Assembly (NCBI GenBank): GCA_024742455.1
Contig: JANSYL010000003.1
Coordinates: forward strand, 124,001-188,000
Direction: 5' to 3'
DNA from: Paracoccaceae bacterium
GTDB taxonomy: Bacteria; Pseudomonadota; Alphaproteobacteria; Rhodobacterales; Rhodobacteraceae
Length of the DNA stretch: 64,000 nucleotides
Below, piece by piece: positions 55,701-64,000 of the stretch (the first letter of the stretch is position 1; every line of letters begins with the position of its first letter). The notes under the pieces were generated by a model. The model saw nothing but the letters and a program-made list of their open reading frames with translations, searched no databases and was not told where the DNA came from. The position numbers and the translations under genes were made by a program.

Positions 55701-56261
55701 AAGCGAAAGGGCTGCCTGACGCTGGCCGAGGTCGAACAGAGAGTGCAGGGCGGGCCATTCGTGGCGAAACTCGCAGGCTCCGTTTCGGGGCGGCAGGAAC
55801 GCAAAAGCCAGCGCGGCAACCGGTTCGCCTTCGTGCAGATGTCGGACCCCACGGGGCTTTACGAGGTCACGATGTTCTCGGAGGTTCTGGAGGCGTCGCG
55901 CGACCATCTCGATGCCGGGTCCAACATCATCCTTCAGGTCGAGGCGACGCTGGAGGCCGATCAGCTGAAGCTGCTGGCGAAATCGGTCGCGCCAATCGAC
56001 GATGTGGTGGCGGGCGAACAGGCGGCGGGTCTGCGCGTGTTCATCGACCGGGCCGAAGGGGTAACATCGGTCCAGTCGCTGCTTGACCGGTTATCGGCCG
56101 AGGCGCCGTCGAAAACCCGCGCCGCGGTGTCGCTGTGCCTGATGGCGCAGGACCTGCCCGGCGAGGTCGACGTGCTTCTGGGCGAGGATTTCCCGGTCAG
56201 CCCGCAAATCCGCAGCGCGCTCCGCAGTCTCGACGGCGTGGTCATGGTCGAAGACGCCTGA
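52749..56261 (+). CDS. dnaE: DNA polymerase III alpha subunit
   Basis: 1170-residue replicative polymerase (DnaE1 type, usual length about 1160). Domain order: PHP domain starting [22 protein letters not shown]; polymerase core with [16 protein letters not shown] and the catalytic aspartates in [13 protein letters not shown]; later [30 protein letters not shown]; helix-hairpin-helix; and C-terminal OB fold. ATG at 52749 gives the conserved N-terminus; the frame is open 180 bases further upstream. It stands alone, transcribed away from the xdh operon. Confidence 0.98.
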   Translation: [1170 protein letters not shown]

Positions 56262-56323
56262 GTGGAGCAGGACAGGTCGCTGCCGGGATATACACCACCG
56301 TCAAGCGGCCCTAGTCTGACGCC

Positions 56324-57535
56324 ATGACGGTTCTCGACTCCCGCTATTCATGGCTGCGCCTTGCGCTGTCGCTGGCCGTGTCGCTCATCGGCAATGTGGG
56401 CATGTGGGCGATCATCGTGGTGCTTCCGGCCGTTCAGGCCGAGTTCGGGACCGACCGGGCGGGCGCGTCGATCCCTTATGTCGCCACAATGCTCGGTTTC
56501 GCGCTTGGCAATTACGCGATCGGACGGGCGGTGGACCGGTTCGGGGTGGTCCGCTGCCTTGTCGCCTCGGGCGTATTGATCGCTGTGGGCTATGCCGCTT
56601 CGGCCCATGCGCCCAACATCGCCGTTCTGACGGCTCTACAGTTCATCGTGGGGTTCGGCACCGCGTCCTGTTTCGGGCCGCTGATTGCGGATGTGTCGCA
56701 ATGGTTCCTGAAACGGCGCGGGATCGCGGTGGCGCTGATCGCCTCGGGCAATTACCTGGCGGGTGCGATCTGGCCGCTGATCCTGGCTGATATACTGGCC
56801 GGTCCGGGCTGGCGCACGGCATTCCTGGTGCTTGCGGCGGCGGCGGGTTTCATCATGTTACCCATGGCGCTTCTGCTGCGCCGTCCCTTGCCGGACGGGG
56901 CGCTGCAGGCATCCGAGACCGCTGCGCGGCTCAAGGCGAGGTATGTGGGCCTGTCGCCCCGGACCCTCACCATCCTTCTGGCAATCGCCGGCATCGGGTG
57001 CTGCGTGGCGATGTCGATGCCGCAGGTCCATATCGTCGCCCTGTGCGTCGATCTGGGCTATGGCCCCGCGGTCGGCGCGGAGATGCTGTCGCTCATGCTG
57101 ATGGGCGGGGTGGCGTCGCGGATCGTTTCCGGGCTTCTGGCCGACAGGATCGGCGGGGTCTGGACGCTGCTGATCGGGTCGACCCTGCAGATGCTGGCGC
57201 TGGTGCTTTACCTGCCCACGACGGCCTTGCCCTCGCTTTACCTGGTCAGCCTCGTTTTCGGGCTCAGCCAGGGGGGGATCGTGCCCTCCTATGCCGTGAT
57301 CGTCCGGGAATACCTGCCTGCGCGCGAGGCGGGGGCGAAGGTGGGCCTCGTGATCATGGCCACCATCGTCGGGATGGCGCTTGGCGGGTGGATGTCGGGC
57401 TGGATCTTCGACCTGACCGGATCCTACACTTGGGCCTTCCTGAACGGCATCGCCTTCAACGCGCTCAATATCGGGATCATGCTGGCGATCGTGCTGCGCT
57501 CTGCCCCGCGCGCGCCCCGCCCGGCCGCAGCCTGA
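56324..57535 (+). CDS. MFS transporter
   Basis: 403-residue major-facilitator protein with 12 predicted helices. The loop 2-3 motif A region is NYAIGRAVDRFGVVRCL, and its repeat in the second half is SRIVSGLLADRIGGVWTLL. A central loop after helix 6 contains RRPLPDGALQASETAARLKAR. It resembles the monocarboxylate/oxalate-formate antiporter-like group, but substrate cannot be assigned. It follows dnaE by 62 bases and may be co-transcribed. Confidence 0.9.
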   Translation: MTVLDSRYSWLRLALSLAVSLIGNVGMWAIIVVLPAVQAEFGTDRAGASIPYVATMLGFALGNYAIGRAVDRFGVVRCLVASGVLIAVGYAASAHAPNIAVLTALQFIVGFGTASCFGPLIADVSQWFLKRRGIAVALIASGNYLAGAIWPLILADILAGPGWRTAFLVLAAAAGFIMLPMALLLRRPLPDGALQASETAARLKARYVGLSPRTLTILLAIAGIGCCVAMSMPQVHIVALCVDLGYGPAVGAEMLSLMLMGGVASRIVSGLLADRIGGVWTLLIGSTLQMLALVLYLPTTALPSLYLVSLVFGLSQGGIVPSYAVIVREYLPAREAGAKVGLVIMATIVGMALGGWMSGWIFDLTGSYTWAFLNGIAFNALNIGIMLAIVLRSAPRAPRPAAA

Positions 57536-57610
57536 GACGGATCAGCCAGATCGCCGCCCCCCGCCGCGACGTGATCGTCTTCTCGCGCAGGTCGGTAGCG
57601 CGTTCTGCCA

Positions 57611-58354
57611 CTATCCGTGGTCCTCGGGCGTTCGGGCCATGTATGCGCGCACCTCGGATAGCAGCGCGGTGATATCTGGGTCATCGATGCCGAACTCGGC
57701 CAGATGCGCGACGGTGTTTTCGAGGTAGTCGAGGCTCGATCCCAGGAACCCGGTCCCCGTGGCCGCAAAGCGGACCTGGTCTGCCCGGGTGATGTCGGGG
57801 CGCATCAGCGGGTCGTCATGATCGGCCAGAAAGGTCAGCGCGCGGGCGGTGTCGCCCCCGATTTCCACATCGACGAACCGCGCCAGATAGCCCGGGCCGA
57901 TCAGTTCGCGCTGGAACAACTGGCGCGTTTCGGTCTCGATCTTGGTGGCCTCGATCCGAAACGCCACGCCGTCGCAGCCTGCCCCTTCGTCCAGCGCGGC
58001 CATCAACCCCGGCGCCTCCTCGGTGCCACGGCCGCCATAGGTGTCGACCAGGATGAACCGGCGGGCATGGCCTGGCGCACGGGCGCGGCGCAGTTCGGCG
58101 AAATCCAGCGCCGGGTCCCAGATCAGGGACCCATAGGCGAAGACCCAGAGATCGCCGTCATGGTCCTTGAGCGCGGCGCGCCTCAGACCCTCGCGCGTGT
58201 CGTCGGAATGGAAGGGAAACAGGATCGGGATGCCCTTCGCGGTCATCAGCGCCTTGATGTCATCGACCGTCTTGTCGCGAAAGAAACTGTCCCGGAACGG
58301 GGTGATCTTGCCGCGCAGGCCGGGGTGGTGGCGGAACGGGTCATCCTCAGGCAT
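57611..58354 (-). CDS. chaC: gamma-glutamylcyclotransferase, ChaC family
   Basis: 247-residue ChaC-type enzyme that cleaves glutathione to 5-oxoproline and Cys-Gly in the cytoplasm. The substrate-binding signature WVFAYGSLIWDP is near residues 69-80, with ARRFILVDTYGGRGTEEAPGLMAALDEGAGCDGVAFRI following and the catalytic-Glu region QRELIGPGYLARFV. The N-terminal 65 residues are an extension before the domain. It overlaps the ycjF-like gene by eight bases and ends the minus-strand run ycjX-ycjF-chaC. Confidence 0.9.
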   Translation of the reverse strand: MPEDDPFRHHPGLRGKITPFRDSFFRDKTVDDIKALMTAKGIPILFPFHSDDTREGLRRAALKDHDGDLWVFAYGSLIWDPALDFAELRRARAPGHARRFILVDTYGGRGTEEAPGLMAALDEGAGCDGVAFRIEATKIETETRQLFQRELIGPGYLARFVDVEIGGDTARALTFLADHDDPLMRPDITRADQVRFAATGTGFLGSSLDYLENTVAHLAEFGIDDPDITALLSEVRAYMARTPEDHG

Positions 58355-59354
58355 TGCGCGCGGCCCCGATGAACCCCGTCAGCGCCTGTTTGACCAGGCG
58401 CGTCACCCGGGGCCGGTGTTCCGGGGCGAAGGGCAGGGGGCGGCAGACCTCCATCGCGGCGACCCCGACGCGCGCGGTCAGCGCGCCGTTCACCACGCCC
58501 TCGCCGAGGCGCCGCGACAGCCGCGACAGCACCGACCCGCCAAGCGCCGACCCGAGCATGTCATCGCCGATCGCCACCGCGCCCGTGGCCACCAGATGCG
58601 TCAGCACCGCCCGCGTCAGCCGCCAGCCGCCAAGCGTGCCGGCCCGTCCGCCATAGATCTCGGCGATGCGGCGGATCATTCGCAGGTTGGCGGTTAGCGC
58701 GGCGATGACATCGGCCAGTGCCAGGGGCACCAGCGCGGTGACCGTGGCGACCTGCCGTGCGGCGGCCTCGACCTCGCGTGCGGCGGCGGTGTCGAGCGGC
58801 GGCATCAGCGTGGCCTCCGCCGCAAGAAGCATGGTCTCGGCGTCCAGGCTTTCTGCCTTCAGACGGTCCAGCTCGCGGCGGGGCAGCGCCATGTCCGGTC
58901 GCGGGCGATAGAGCGTGTCGAGCTGATCCAGAACCCGGTGGGCATCCTCCGGCGTGCCTTGCCGCAATGCCCGCTCTGCAGCCCGGCGCAAACCATCGAT
59001 CCGCTTCAGCCGCGACAGCGCCGCCCATTCCCTGAGCGCCAGCAAGACCAACGTCGCCCCCACAAGCGACAGCAACCCCGTGGCCACCCATCCAAGCACC
59101 GGTCGCGTGGACAGAAGCGAGACGACCAGATCCCAGGCCCAAAGCCCGGCCAGAAAGCCCACCAGCGCCAGAAGCCCAGCCCAGAACAGCCGTGCCAGCC
59201 GGTTGGGACGACGCGCGCCGAGCGCGGCAAGGGTCTGCATCGCCTGGCCTTCGGGCAGGGCGGGATCGGGGGCGACCGGGGGCGCGTCGGCGGGGTTGGC
59301 ATTCGCTTCGGCGTCGATCTCGATGATGACGGGTCCCTTGCGTGGCGTGGTCAC
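58347..59354 (-). CDS. ycjF: YcjF-like membrane protein (TIGR01620/DUF697)
   Basis: 335-residue protein with an acidic/proline-rich N-terminus, two transmembrane helices at about 58-110 (LFWAGLLALVGFLAGLWAWDLVVSLL and GWVATGLLSLVGATLVLLAL) and a C-terminal DUF697-like domain (ATVTALVPLALADVIAALTANLRMIRRIAEIYGGRAG). It is the usual partner of YcjX, whose gene overlaps it by four bases. Both are linked to envelope or stress functions, and YcjX/YcjF resemble a GTPase and its membrane partner. Confidence 0.88.
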   Translation of the reverse strand: MTTPRKGPVIIEIDAEANANPADAPPVAPDPALPEGQAMQTLAALGARRPNRLARLFWAGLLALVGFLAGLWAWDLVVSLLSTRPVLGWVATGLLSLVGATLVLLALREWAALSRLKRIDGLRRAAERALRQGTPEDAHRVLDQLDTLYRPRPDMALPRRELDRLKAESLDAETMLLAAEATLMPPLDTAAAREVEAAARQVATVTALVPLALADVIAALTANLRMIRRIAEIYGGRAGTLGGWRLTRAVLTHLVATGAVAIGDDMLGSALGGSVLSRLSRRLGEGVVNGALTARVGVAAMEVCRPLPFAPEHRPRVTRLVKQALTGFIGAARNA

Positions 59355-60787
59355 AGCTTGTCTCCGATCAGGAACTCGGCGGCGCGGTCCAGCCGGATAT
59401 GGGGTGGTCCGTTGCCATCGCGCAGCGTCAGGGGCGCCGGGGCGAAGCGCATCACGCCGAACGTCCCGTCGGGCCAGTCCACGGCGCCCGCATCCCCGCG
59501 CAACAGGGCGCGCGGATCCTCGGGCAGGTCGCCGGGATGCAGCGCGACGGTCTTGCCGGTCTCGATCAATCGGCCGCGCACCAGCCCGGTTTCGGCTCCG
59601 TCGATCCTGCGGCTTTCCTCCACCGTCGCGCGCAGGGCCGCCAGCGCGATTGCCCGGGTTTCGGCGCCCGCGAAATCGGCACGGCGGCGTGCCTCGGCCA
59701 CCAGCGCGCCCATCATCGCCTCCAGCCGGTCATGCTGGCCGTAATGCAGGTGATCGGCCTTGGTGGCGGCGAAGAGGATGCGGTCCACCCGTTTGCCGAT
59801 GAGTGCGCTCAGAAACGCATTCCGGCCGGGGCGGAATGCGCCGAGGATCGCGGTCAGCGTCTCGCGCAGTTCGCCCAATGCGGCAGGTCCGGCGTCGATC
59901 GCACCCAACACGTCGACCAGAACGATCTGACGGTCGATCCGGCTGAAATGAGCGCGGAAGAAGGGTTTGACGACCTGTGCGACATAGGCCGCGTAGCGCC
60001 GCGCGAATTCGCGCGCCAGCGACCCGCGCGGCGCGGCCCCTTCGGACAGGGGGGCGAACGTCAGGGCCGGGCTGCCCTCCAGATCGCCGGGCAACAGGAA
60101 CCGGCCCGGGGCGCAATCGGCAAAGCCCGCTGCCTGGGCGGCGCGCAGGTGATCCGTCCAGGCCTGCGCCAGCTCTTGCGCCGTCGCCTCATCCAGCTTG
60201 GCGGTCGGATCGGTGCGCTCGAGAAGGTCGAAAAACGCATCGCTGCCGGGCCGGGCGCGGGCGCGCGCCAGCGTCTGGCGCGACCAGGTGGTATAGTCGA
60301 GGTCGATCAGGCCGAGGTCCAGCAGCCATTCGCCCGGGTAATCCACGATATCCAGATGCACGGTGCGCGCCCCGCTCAGCCCGCCCAGAAGGCCCCGGGG
60401 GCGCACCCTGAGCGACAGCCGCAGTTCCGATACCGAACGGGTCGAGCTGGGCCAGGACGGTGCATCCCCGGTCAGGGCGTCGAGATGCGCCTCGAAGGCG
60501 AAGCGGGGCACCGTGTCGTCGGGTTGGGGTTGCAGATAGGCCGCCTCGATCCGGCCGCTGCGCGCGGCACTCAGCCCCGGCATCCGGCCCCGGTCCATCA
60601 GGTTGGCCACAAGTGAGGTGATGAACACCGTTTTGCCCGCCCCGGCGAGGCCGGTCACGCCAAGCCTGATCACGGGCTCGAAAAACACCCCCGATACGGT
60701 CTGTGCGGCGCTTTCGATGCTTCGGCCAAGCGTGTCCGCAATTGTGCCAATCACCAATGTCCCGGACCTTCGCCTGCCATGTCCCAT
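59351..60787 (-). CDS. ycjX: YcjX-like P-loop ATPase/GTPase
   Basis: About 478-residue P-loop NTPase. Walker A is [19 protein letters not shown], a [10 protein letters not shown] segment serves as Walker B/switch, and ATKADH gives base recognition (NKxD-like TKAD). The family is DUF463/YcjX, cytoplasmic and associated with YcjF. The start is uncertain: ATG at 60787 lacks a clear ribosome-binding site, while TTG at 60757 or GTG at 60754 have GAAGG upstream and keep all conserved residues. Confidence 0.88.
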   Translation of the reverse strand: MGHGRRRSGTLVIGTIADTLGRSIESAAQTVSGVFFEPVIRLGVTGLAGAGKTVFITSLVANLMDRGRMPGLSAARSGRIEAAYLQPQPDDTVPRFAFEAHLDALTGDAPSWPSSTRSVSELRLSLRVRPRGLLGGLSGARTVHLDIVDYPGEWLLDLGLIDLDYTTWSRQTLARARARPGSDAFFDLLERTDPTAKLDEATAQELAQAWTDHLRAAQAAGFADCAPGRFLLPGDLEGSPALTFAPLSEGAAPRGSLAREFARRYAAYVAQVVKPFFRAHFSRIDRQIVLVDVLGAIDAGPAALGELRETLTAILGAFRPGRNAFLSALIGKRVDRILFAATKADHLHYGQHDRLEAMMGALVAEARRRADFAGAETRAIALAALRATVEESRRIDGAETGLVRGRLIETGKTVALHPGDLPEDPRALLRGDAGAVDWPDGTFGVMRFAPAPLTLRDGNGPPHIRLDRAAEFLIGDKL

Positions 60788-60860
60788 CACAGTAAGCATC
60801 GCCGCGGCGCATTTCGAGGGGCGATTGCACGGGTCTGCCGCATGCCGTAAGCGCGCGGCC

Positions 60861-61631
60861 ATGCCCCGATACGCGTTGAAACTGGAATATGACGGCGCAC
60901 CCTTTGCCGGGTGGCAGCGCCAGGCCGATCAGCCCTCGGTGCAGGGCGCGCTCGAGGCGGCGCTGGCGCGGCTGGAGGCGGATGTGCCCTCGATCGCCGC
61001 AGCCGGGCGCACCGATGCCGGGGTTCATGCAACGGGGCAGGTGGCCCATTGCGACATGGCCCGGGACTGGGACCCGTTCCGCCTGTCAGAGGCGCTGAAC
61101 TGGCACCTGAAGCCTGCGCCCGTTGCGGTGGTGGCGGCCGCCCGCGTGCCCGAGGATTGGCACGCCCGGTTCTCGGCCATCGAACGCCGCTACACCTACC
61201 GTGTGATCTGCCGCCGCGCGCCGCTGGTCCATCAGGCCGGGCGCGCCTGGCATGTGCGCGGCGACCTGGACTTCGCCGTGATGGCGGAAGCCGGGAAGCA
61301 CCTGATCGGCAGGCATGACTTCACCACCTTCCGCGCCTCGATCTGCCAGGCGAAAAGTCCGGTCAAAACCCTTGATGATCTGCAGGTGGAGGCGGTTGCG
61401 CTGGCAAACGGGCGCGAAATCCGGTTCCACCTGCGCGCCCGGTCGTTCCTGCACAATCAGGTCCGGTCCATCGTCGGCACGCTGGAACGGGTGGGCGCCG
61501 GGGCCTGGACGCCGGATGATGTCGCCCGTGCGCTGGCCGCCGCCGACCGCGCCGCCTGTGGCCCGGTAGCCCCGCCCGACGGGCTTTACCTGACCGGTGT
61601 CGGCTATCCCGAGGATGTGTTCGCAGGCTAG
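60861..61631 (+). CDS. truA: tRNA pseudouridine(38-40) synthase
   Basis: 256-residue enzyme that isomerises uridines 38-40 in the tRNA anticodon arm. The N-terminus is [21 protein letters not shown], the catalytic aspartate lies in [14 protein letters not shown], and RRYTYRV and [19 protein letters not shown] are both family hallmarks. ATG at 60861 was chosen over a long upstream opening. It overlaps the DUF2235 gene tail-to-tail by four bases. Confidence 0.97.
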   Translation: MPRYALKLEYDGAPFAGWQRQADQPSVQGALEAALARLEADVPSIAAAGRTDAGVHATGQVAHCDMARDWDPFRLSEALNWHLKPAPVAVVAAARVPEDWHARFSAIERRYTYRVICRRAPLVHQAGRAWHVRGDLDFAVMAEAGKHLIGRHDFTTFRASICQAKSPVKTLDDLQVEAVALANGREIRFHLRARSFLHNQVRSIVGTLERVGAGAWTPDDVARALAAADRAACGPVAPPDGLYLTGVGYPEDVFAG

Positions 61632-62701
61632 GCCGGTTGCCGGTTCTTCGCCTCGGCCAGCGGCAGCGGCCGGGCTGTGCCCGTCGCGAACCCGGCTGCC
61701 GATGTGTGCAGCCGTTCCGAGATATCGCGCCCCACGAGGCGCCGCCGCCGCAACAGGAACAGTTTGCCGAACCCCCTGAGGCTGCCCACCGATCGAGCAG
61801 CCGCATTCGTGGGATACCGGGCATGCCAGCCTTCGGGCAGGAGCAGCCCGGCCGCCTCGGCCTCGGCCAGCATCCAGGTGAGCGGTATGTTGGACAGGGG
61901 CCGTGCGTCGTGATTGCCCAGAAGATGCCCCCCGACATCGCCATGGGTGCCGCGGAACCAGACCTGCGCGACCCGGGGCGTGGGCGCATCGGTGTCCCAC
62001 AGGATCGGACGATAGGCCTCGCGCCGTTCATGCAGCGCAAGCGCATGGCGCGCCACCTCGGTCGAGGCGCCAAGCTCGTGGTCGTGATAGGGGTGCGGGT
62101 CCCCCGCGAAGCGCCACAGGATCGGCCAGCGGATGCCCAAGGCGCGCACCGTGTCATAGACCCCGAGAAAGGCGATCGGCACATGCGAATGGCACAAGGC
62201 ATCGCGCAGGGCACGGGCGCGGGGCCCGGTCGGATCGGTCCGGTAATGTTCATAGACCCGGTCCAGCGTGTCTTCGTCGATCTGGGCGGCACGCAGCAGC
62301 CCCATCTTGTCGATCAGCCCGGCCAGCGACCGCACCGCATAGGCGCCCCGCGAATACCCCACCAGGTAAATCCGGTCGCCGGGCCGGTAATTGCGGGCAA
62401 GAAACAGGTAGGCGCGCTTGATCTGGCGGTTGATCCCGATCCCCGCCATCACCTCATGCGCGCGCTTCAGGCCGCGCCACTGGATGCCGGGTTCGTAATA
62501 GACGGTGACCGGCGCATCCGGCGGCAGGTCCATCAGCAACCGGTATGTCAGCCCGATATTGGTCTCATAGCCCGGGGCGAGCGATGACATCGTGCCGTCG
62601 AGCAGGATAACATGGTCGCGCCGTTCGGGCGCTGTCGGCGCAGTGGGCGGCGGTGACCGAAACCCCGTAATCCGTCGCCATATCCGGCTATTCCGCCGCA
62701 A
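61628..62701 (-). CDS. DUF2235 family alpha/beta hydrolase
   Basis: 357-residue hydrolase-like protein of the DUF2235 family (related to Tle1-type phospholipases). It has an N-terminal [28 protein letters not shown], nucleophile serine in [16 protein letters not shown], candidate acid in [12 protein letters not shown], and histidine in [15 protein letters not shown]. No ATG gives the conserved LDGT segment. TTG at 62701 does, nine bases after AGGAGG, inside the 3' end of the coxL-type gene (14-base overlap). There is no signal peptide and no type VI secretion gene nearby, so an effector role is not supported. The C-terminus is basic ([14 protein letters not shown]). Confidence 0.8.
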   Translation of the reverse strand: MRRNSRIWRRITGFRSPPPTAPTAPERRDHVILLDGTMSSLAPGYETNIGLTYRLLMDLPPDAPVTVYYEPGIQWRGLKRAHEVMAGIGINRQIKRAYLFLARNYRPGDRIYLVGYSRGAYAVRSLAGLIDKMGLLRAAQIDEDTLDRVYEHYRTDPTGPRARALRDALCHSHVPIAFLGVYDTVRALGIRWPILWRFAGDPHPYHDHELGASTEVARHALALHERREAYRPILWDTDAPTPRVAQVWFRGTHGDVGGHLLGNHDARPLSNIPLTWMLAEAEAAGLLLPEGWHARYPTNAAARSVGSLRGFGKLFLLRRRRLVGRDISERLHTSAAGFATGTARPLPLAEAKNRQPA

Positions 62702-64000
62702 TCGCCTCCGCCTCCTGCAGCATCTGCCAGACCCGCGACGGGGTGAAGGGCATGTCGACCTGCCGGATGCCGAGCGGCCAGACCGCATCCTGCACCGCGT
62801 TGGCGACGGCGGCCAGGGCACCCACGGTGCCCGCCTCGCCACAACCCTTCATGCCGAGCGGGTTGGCCGTGGAGGGCACCGGTTCGGTGTAGAAGGCCAC
62901 GAACGGCGTATCGTCGGCGCGCGGCATCCCGTAATCCATGAAGGTCGCGGTCAGAAGCTGCCCGTCCGCGTCATAGACCACATGTTCCGTGATCGCCTGA
63001 CCGATCCCCTGCGCGACCCCGCCATGCACCTGCCCTTCGGCCAGCATCGGGTTCATCAGGTTGCCGAAATCATCGACCACCGTGTAGCGCACCACCCGCG
63101 TCACGCCGGTTTCGCGGTCGATCTCGACCTCGGCGATATGGCAGCCATTGGGATAGGACCGGCCCGGCAGGGTGATGCATTTGCTGGCCGTGGCAAGCTC
63201 GGCCCGGCCCGCCTCACGCGCCTTGGCGGCGGCTTCCAGAAGCGTGACGACAACATTCGAGCCGGGCGAACGAAACACGCCTTCCCCTGCGTCAAAGCTG
63301 ATGTCACGGACGTCCATCCTGTCCTCCAGGAACCCGGCGAGTTGCGACATAAGCACCCCGGCCGTTTCCCCAATCGCCATTCCCTGAACCGTGACCGAAC
63401 GTGATCCGCCCGTGCCGCCGCCGGTCGCGATCCTGTCGCTGTCGCCCTGGACGATGGTGATCGCATCGAGCGGCAGGCCGGTCTGGTCGTGGATCATCTG
63501 GGCATAGACCGTTTCATGTCCCTGACCGTTCGACTGCGTGCCGACATAGAGCGTGGCCCCGGTTTCGGTGATCTCGATGGTCGCGGTTTCATCCGGGCTG
63601 CCGAGGATCGACTCGATGTAATAACAAAGCCCCAGGCCGCGCAGCTTGCCCCCGGCCTCCGACGCCGCCCGGCGCGCGGCGAAACCGGCAAGGTCGGCCT
63701 CCTCCGCGCCACGGTCGAGCACGCGGGGAAAGTCACCGACATCGTAAAGCTCGCCAGTGGCCGATTTGTAGGGAAACTGCCCCGGCTTGATGAAATTCCG
63801 CCGCCGCAGCTCGAACGGGTCGACCCCGAGCGTACGCGCGGCATGGTCCATTGCCCGTTCCAGTGCATAGATCGCCTCGGGCCGCCCGGCGCCGCGATAG
63901 GCGTCGACCTGGGTGGTGTTGGTGAAGATGCCCCGGTTGCGGAAGAACGCGGTCTGCAGGTCATAGGTGCCGGTCAGAACCTTGGAAAACAGGCTCGACT
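62688..64000 (-). CDS. form II CO dehydrogenase-like large subunit (CoxL family), 5' part missing
   Basis: C-terminal 437 residues of a molybdenum hydroxylase large subunit. The [10 protein letters not shown] motif marks the form II (BMS) group of CoxL-like proteins; true form I CO dehydrogenase has AYRCSFR instead. Also visible are [15 protein letters not shown], the molybdopterin-binding [13 protein letters not shown], and the active-site glutamate in [19 protein letters not shown]. Form II enzymes often have unknown substrates, so CO oxidation should not be assumed. The gene continues past the right edge; medium and small subunits, if present, lie outside. Its 3' end overlaps the DUF2235 gene. 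Confidence 0.93.
   Translation of the reverse strand, partial: SSLFSKVLTGTYDLQTAFFRNRGIFTNTTQVDAYRGAGRPEAIYALERAMDHAARTLGVDPFELRRRNFIKPGQFPYKSATGELYDVGDFPRVLDRGAEEADLAGFAARRAASEAGGKLRGLGLCYYIESILGSPDETATIEITETGATLYVGTQSNGQGHETVYAQMIHDQTGLPLDAITIVQGDSDRIATGGGTGGSRSVTVQGMAIGETAGVLMSQLAGFLEDRMDVRDISFDAGEGVFRSPGSNVVVTLLEAAAKAREAGRAELATASKCITLPGRSYPNGCHIAEVEIDRETGVTRVVRYTVVDDFGNLMNPMLAEGQVHGGVAQGIGQAITEHVVYDADGQLLTATFMDYGMPRADDTPFVAFYTEPVPSTANPLGMKGCGEAGTVGALAAVANAVQDAVWPLGIRQVDMPFTPSRVWQMLQEAEAIAAE

Noticed and set aside
61628-62701. DUF2235 protein as a type VI secretion phospholipase effector
   Set aside because: No VgrG, immunity or other secretion genes adjoin; context is a molybdenum hydroxylase gene.
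62688-64000. True carbon-monoxide dehydrogenase (form I CoxL)
   Set aside because: The active-site loop reads AYRGAGR, the form II signature, not the form I AYRCSFR.

Overview
This window is a high-GC chromosomal segment of an alphaproteobacterium, almost certainly of the order Rhodobacterales (Rhodobacter/Roseobacter group). The evidence is the gene order mdh-sucC-x-sucD next to mcl2-nnrU-DUF1737-mch-sdhCDA-x-sdhB, an RpoHII-type heat-shock sigma factor, ethylmalonyl-CoA pathway enzymes, and short repeats of the kind seen in roseobacters. Genes are tightly packed with many ATGA-type overlaps. No gap between genes exceeds 300 bases. I saw no tRNA, rRNA, CRISPR array, insertion sequence or prophage.

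Layout. 1-11.2 kb is a central carbon block. On the minus strand are mdh and sucC, then a small membrane protein and a GT39-like membrane protein, then sucD (cut by the window edge). On the plus strand are malyl-CoA thioesterase (mcl2), NnrU, DUF1737 and mesaconyl-CoA hydratase (mch), followed by sdhC-sdhD-sdhA-lipoprotein-sdhB. The upstream regions of sucC and sdhC each carry the same two-part element: GTGATCAC twice, 21 bp centre to centre. This looks like a shared operator for TCA-cycle genes and is the strongest regulatory signal in the window.

11.3-31.3 kb is housekeeping: cytochrome b561, DUF2189, trpS, a rhomboid-fold protein without catalytic residues, murJ-glnD-lpoA-like, rsmI-yraN-gshB, comM, a GST, the cobalamin gene cobU with a histidine phosphatase, rpoH, coaBC-dut-ThiF, and a divergent ArsR/DUF6428 pair with cysteine-rich C-termini.

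31.3-42.9 kb is mixed metabolism: an M3 peptidase, an SH3 protein, a D-2-hydroxyacid dehydrogenase, a dimethylglycine/sarcosine dehydrogenase-like protein, a cyclic-nucleotide-domain patatin, a DUF938 methyltransferase and a DAO-type oxidoreductase. The 275-base gap before the dimethylglycine dehydrogenase-like gene holds two copies of a short repeat. A third copy lies in frame inside xdhB.

43-52.3 kb is a purine module on the minus strand: xdhA-xdhB-xdhC, overlapping end to end with an ABC importer (ATPase, two permeases) and followed by its BMP-family binding protein. This fits uptake and oxidation of purines or purine nucleosides in one transcription unit.

52.4-64 kb holds a small membrane protein, dnaE, an MFS transporter, ChaC, the ycjX/ycjF pair, truA, a DUF2235 hydrolase and the 3' part of a form-II CO-dehydrogenase-like large subunit (coxL family), which runs off the window edge.
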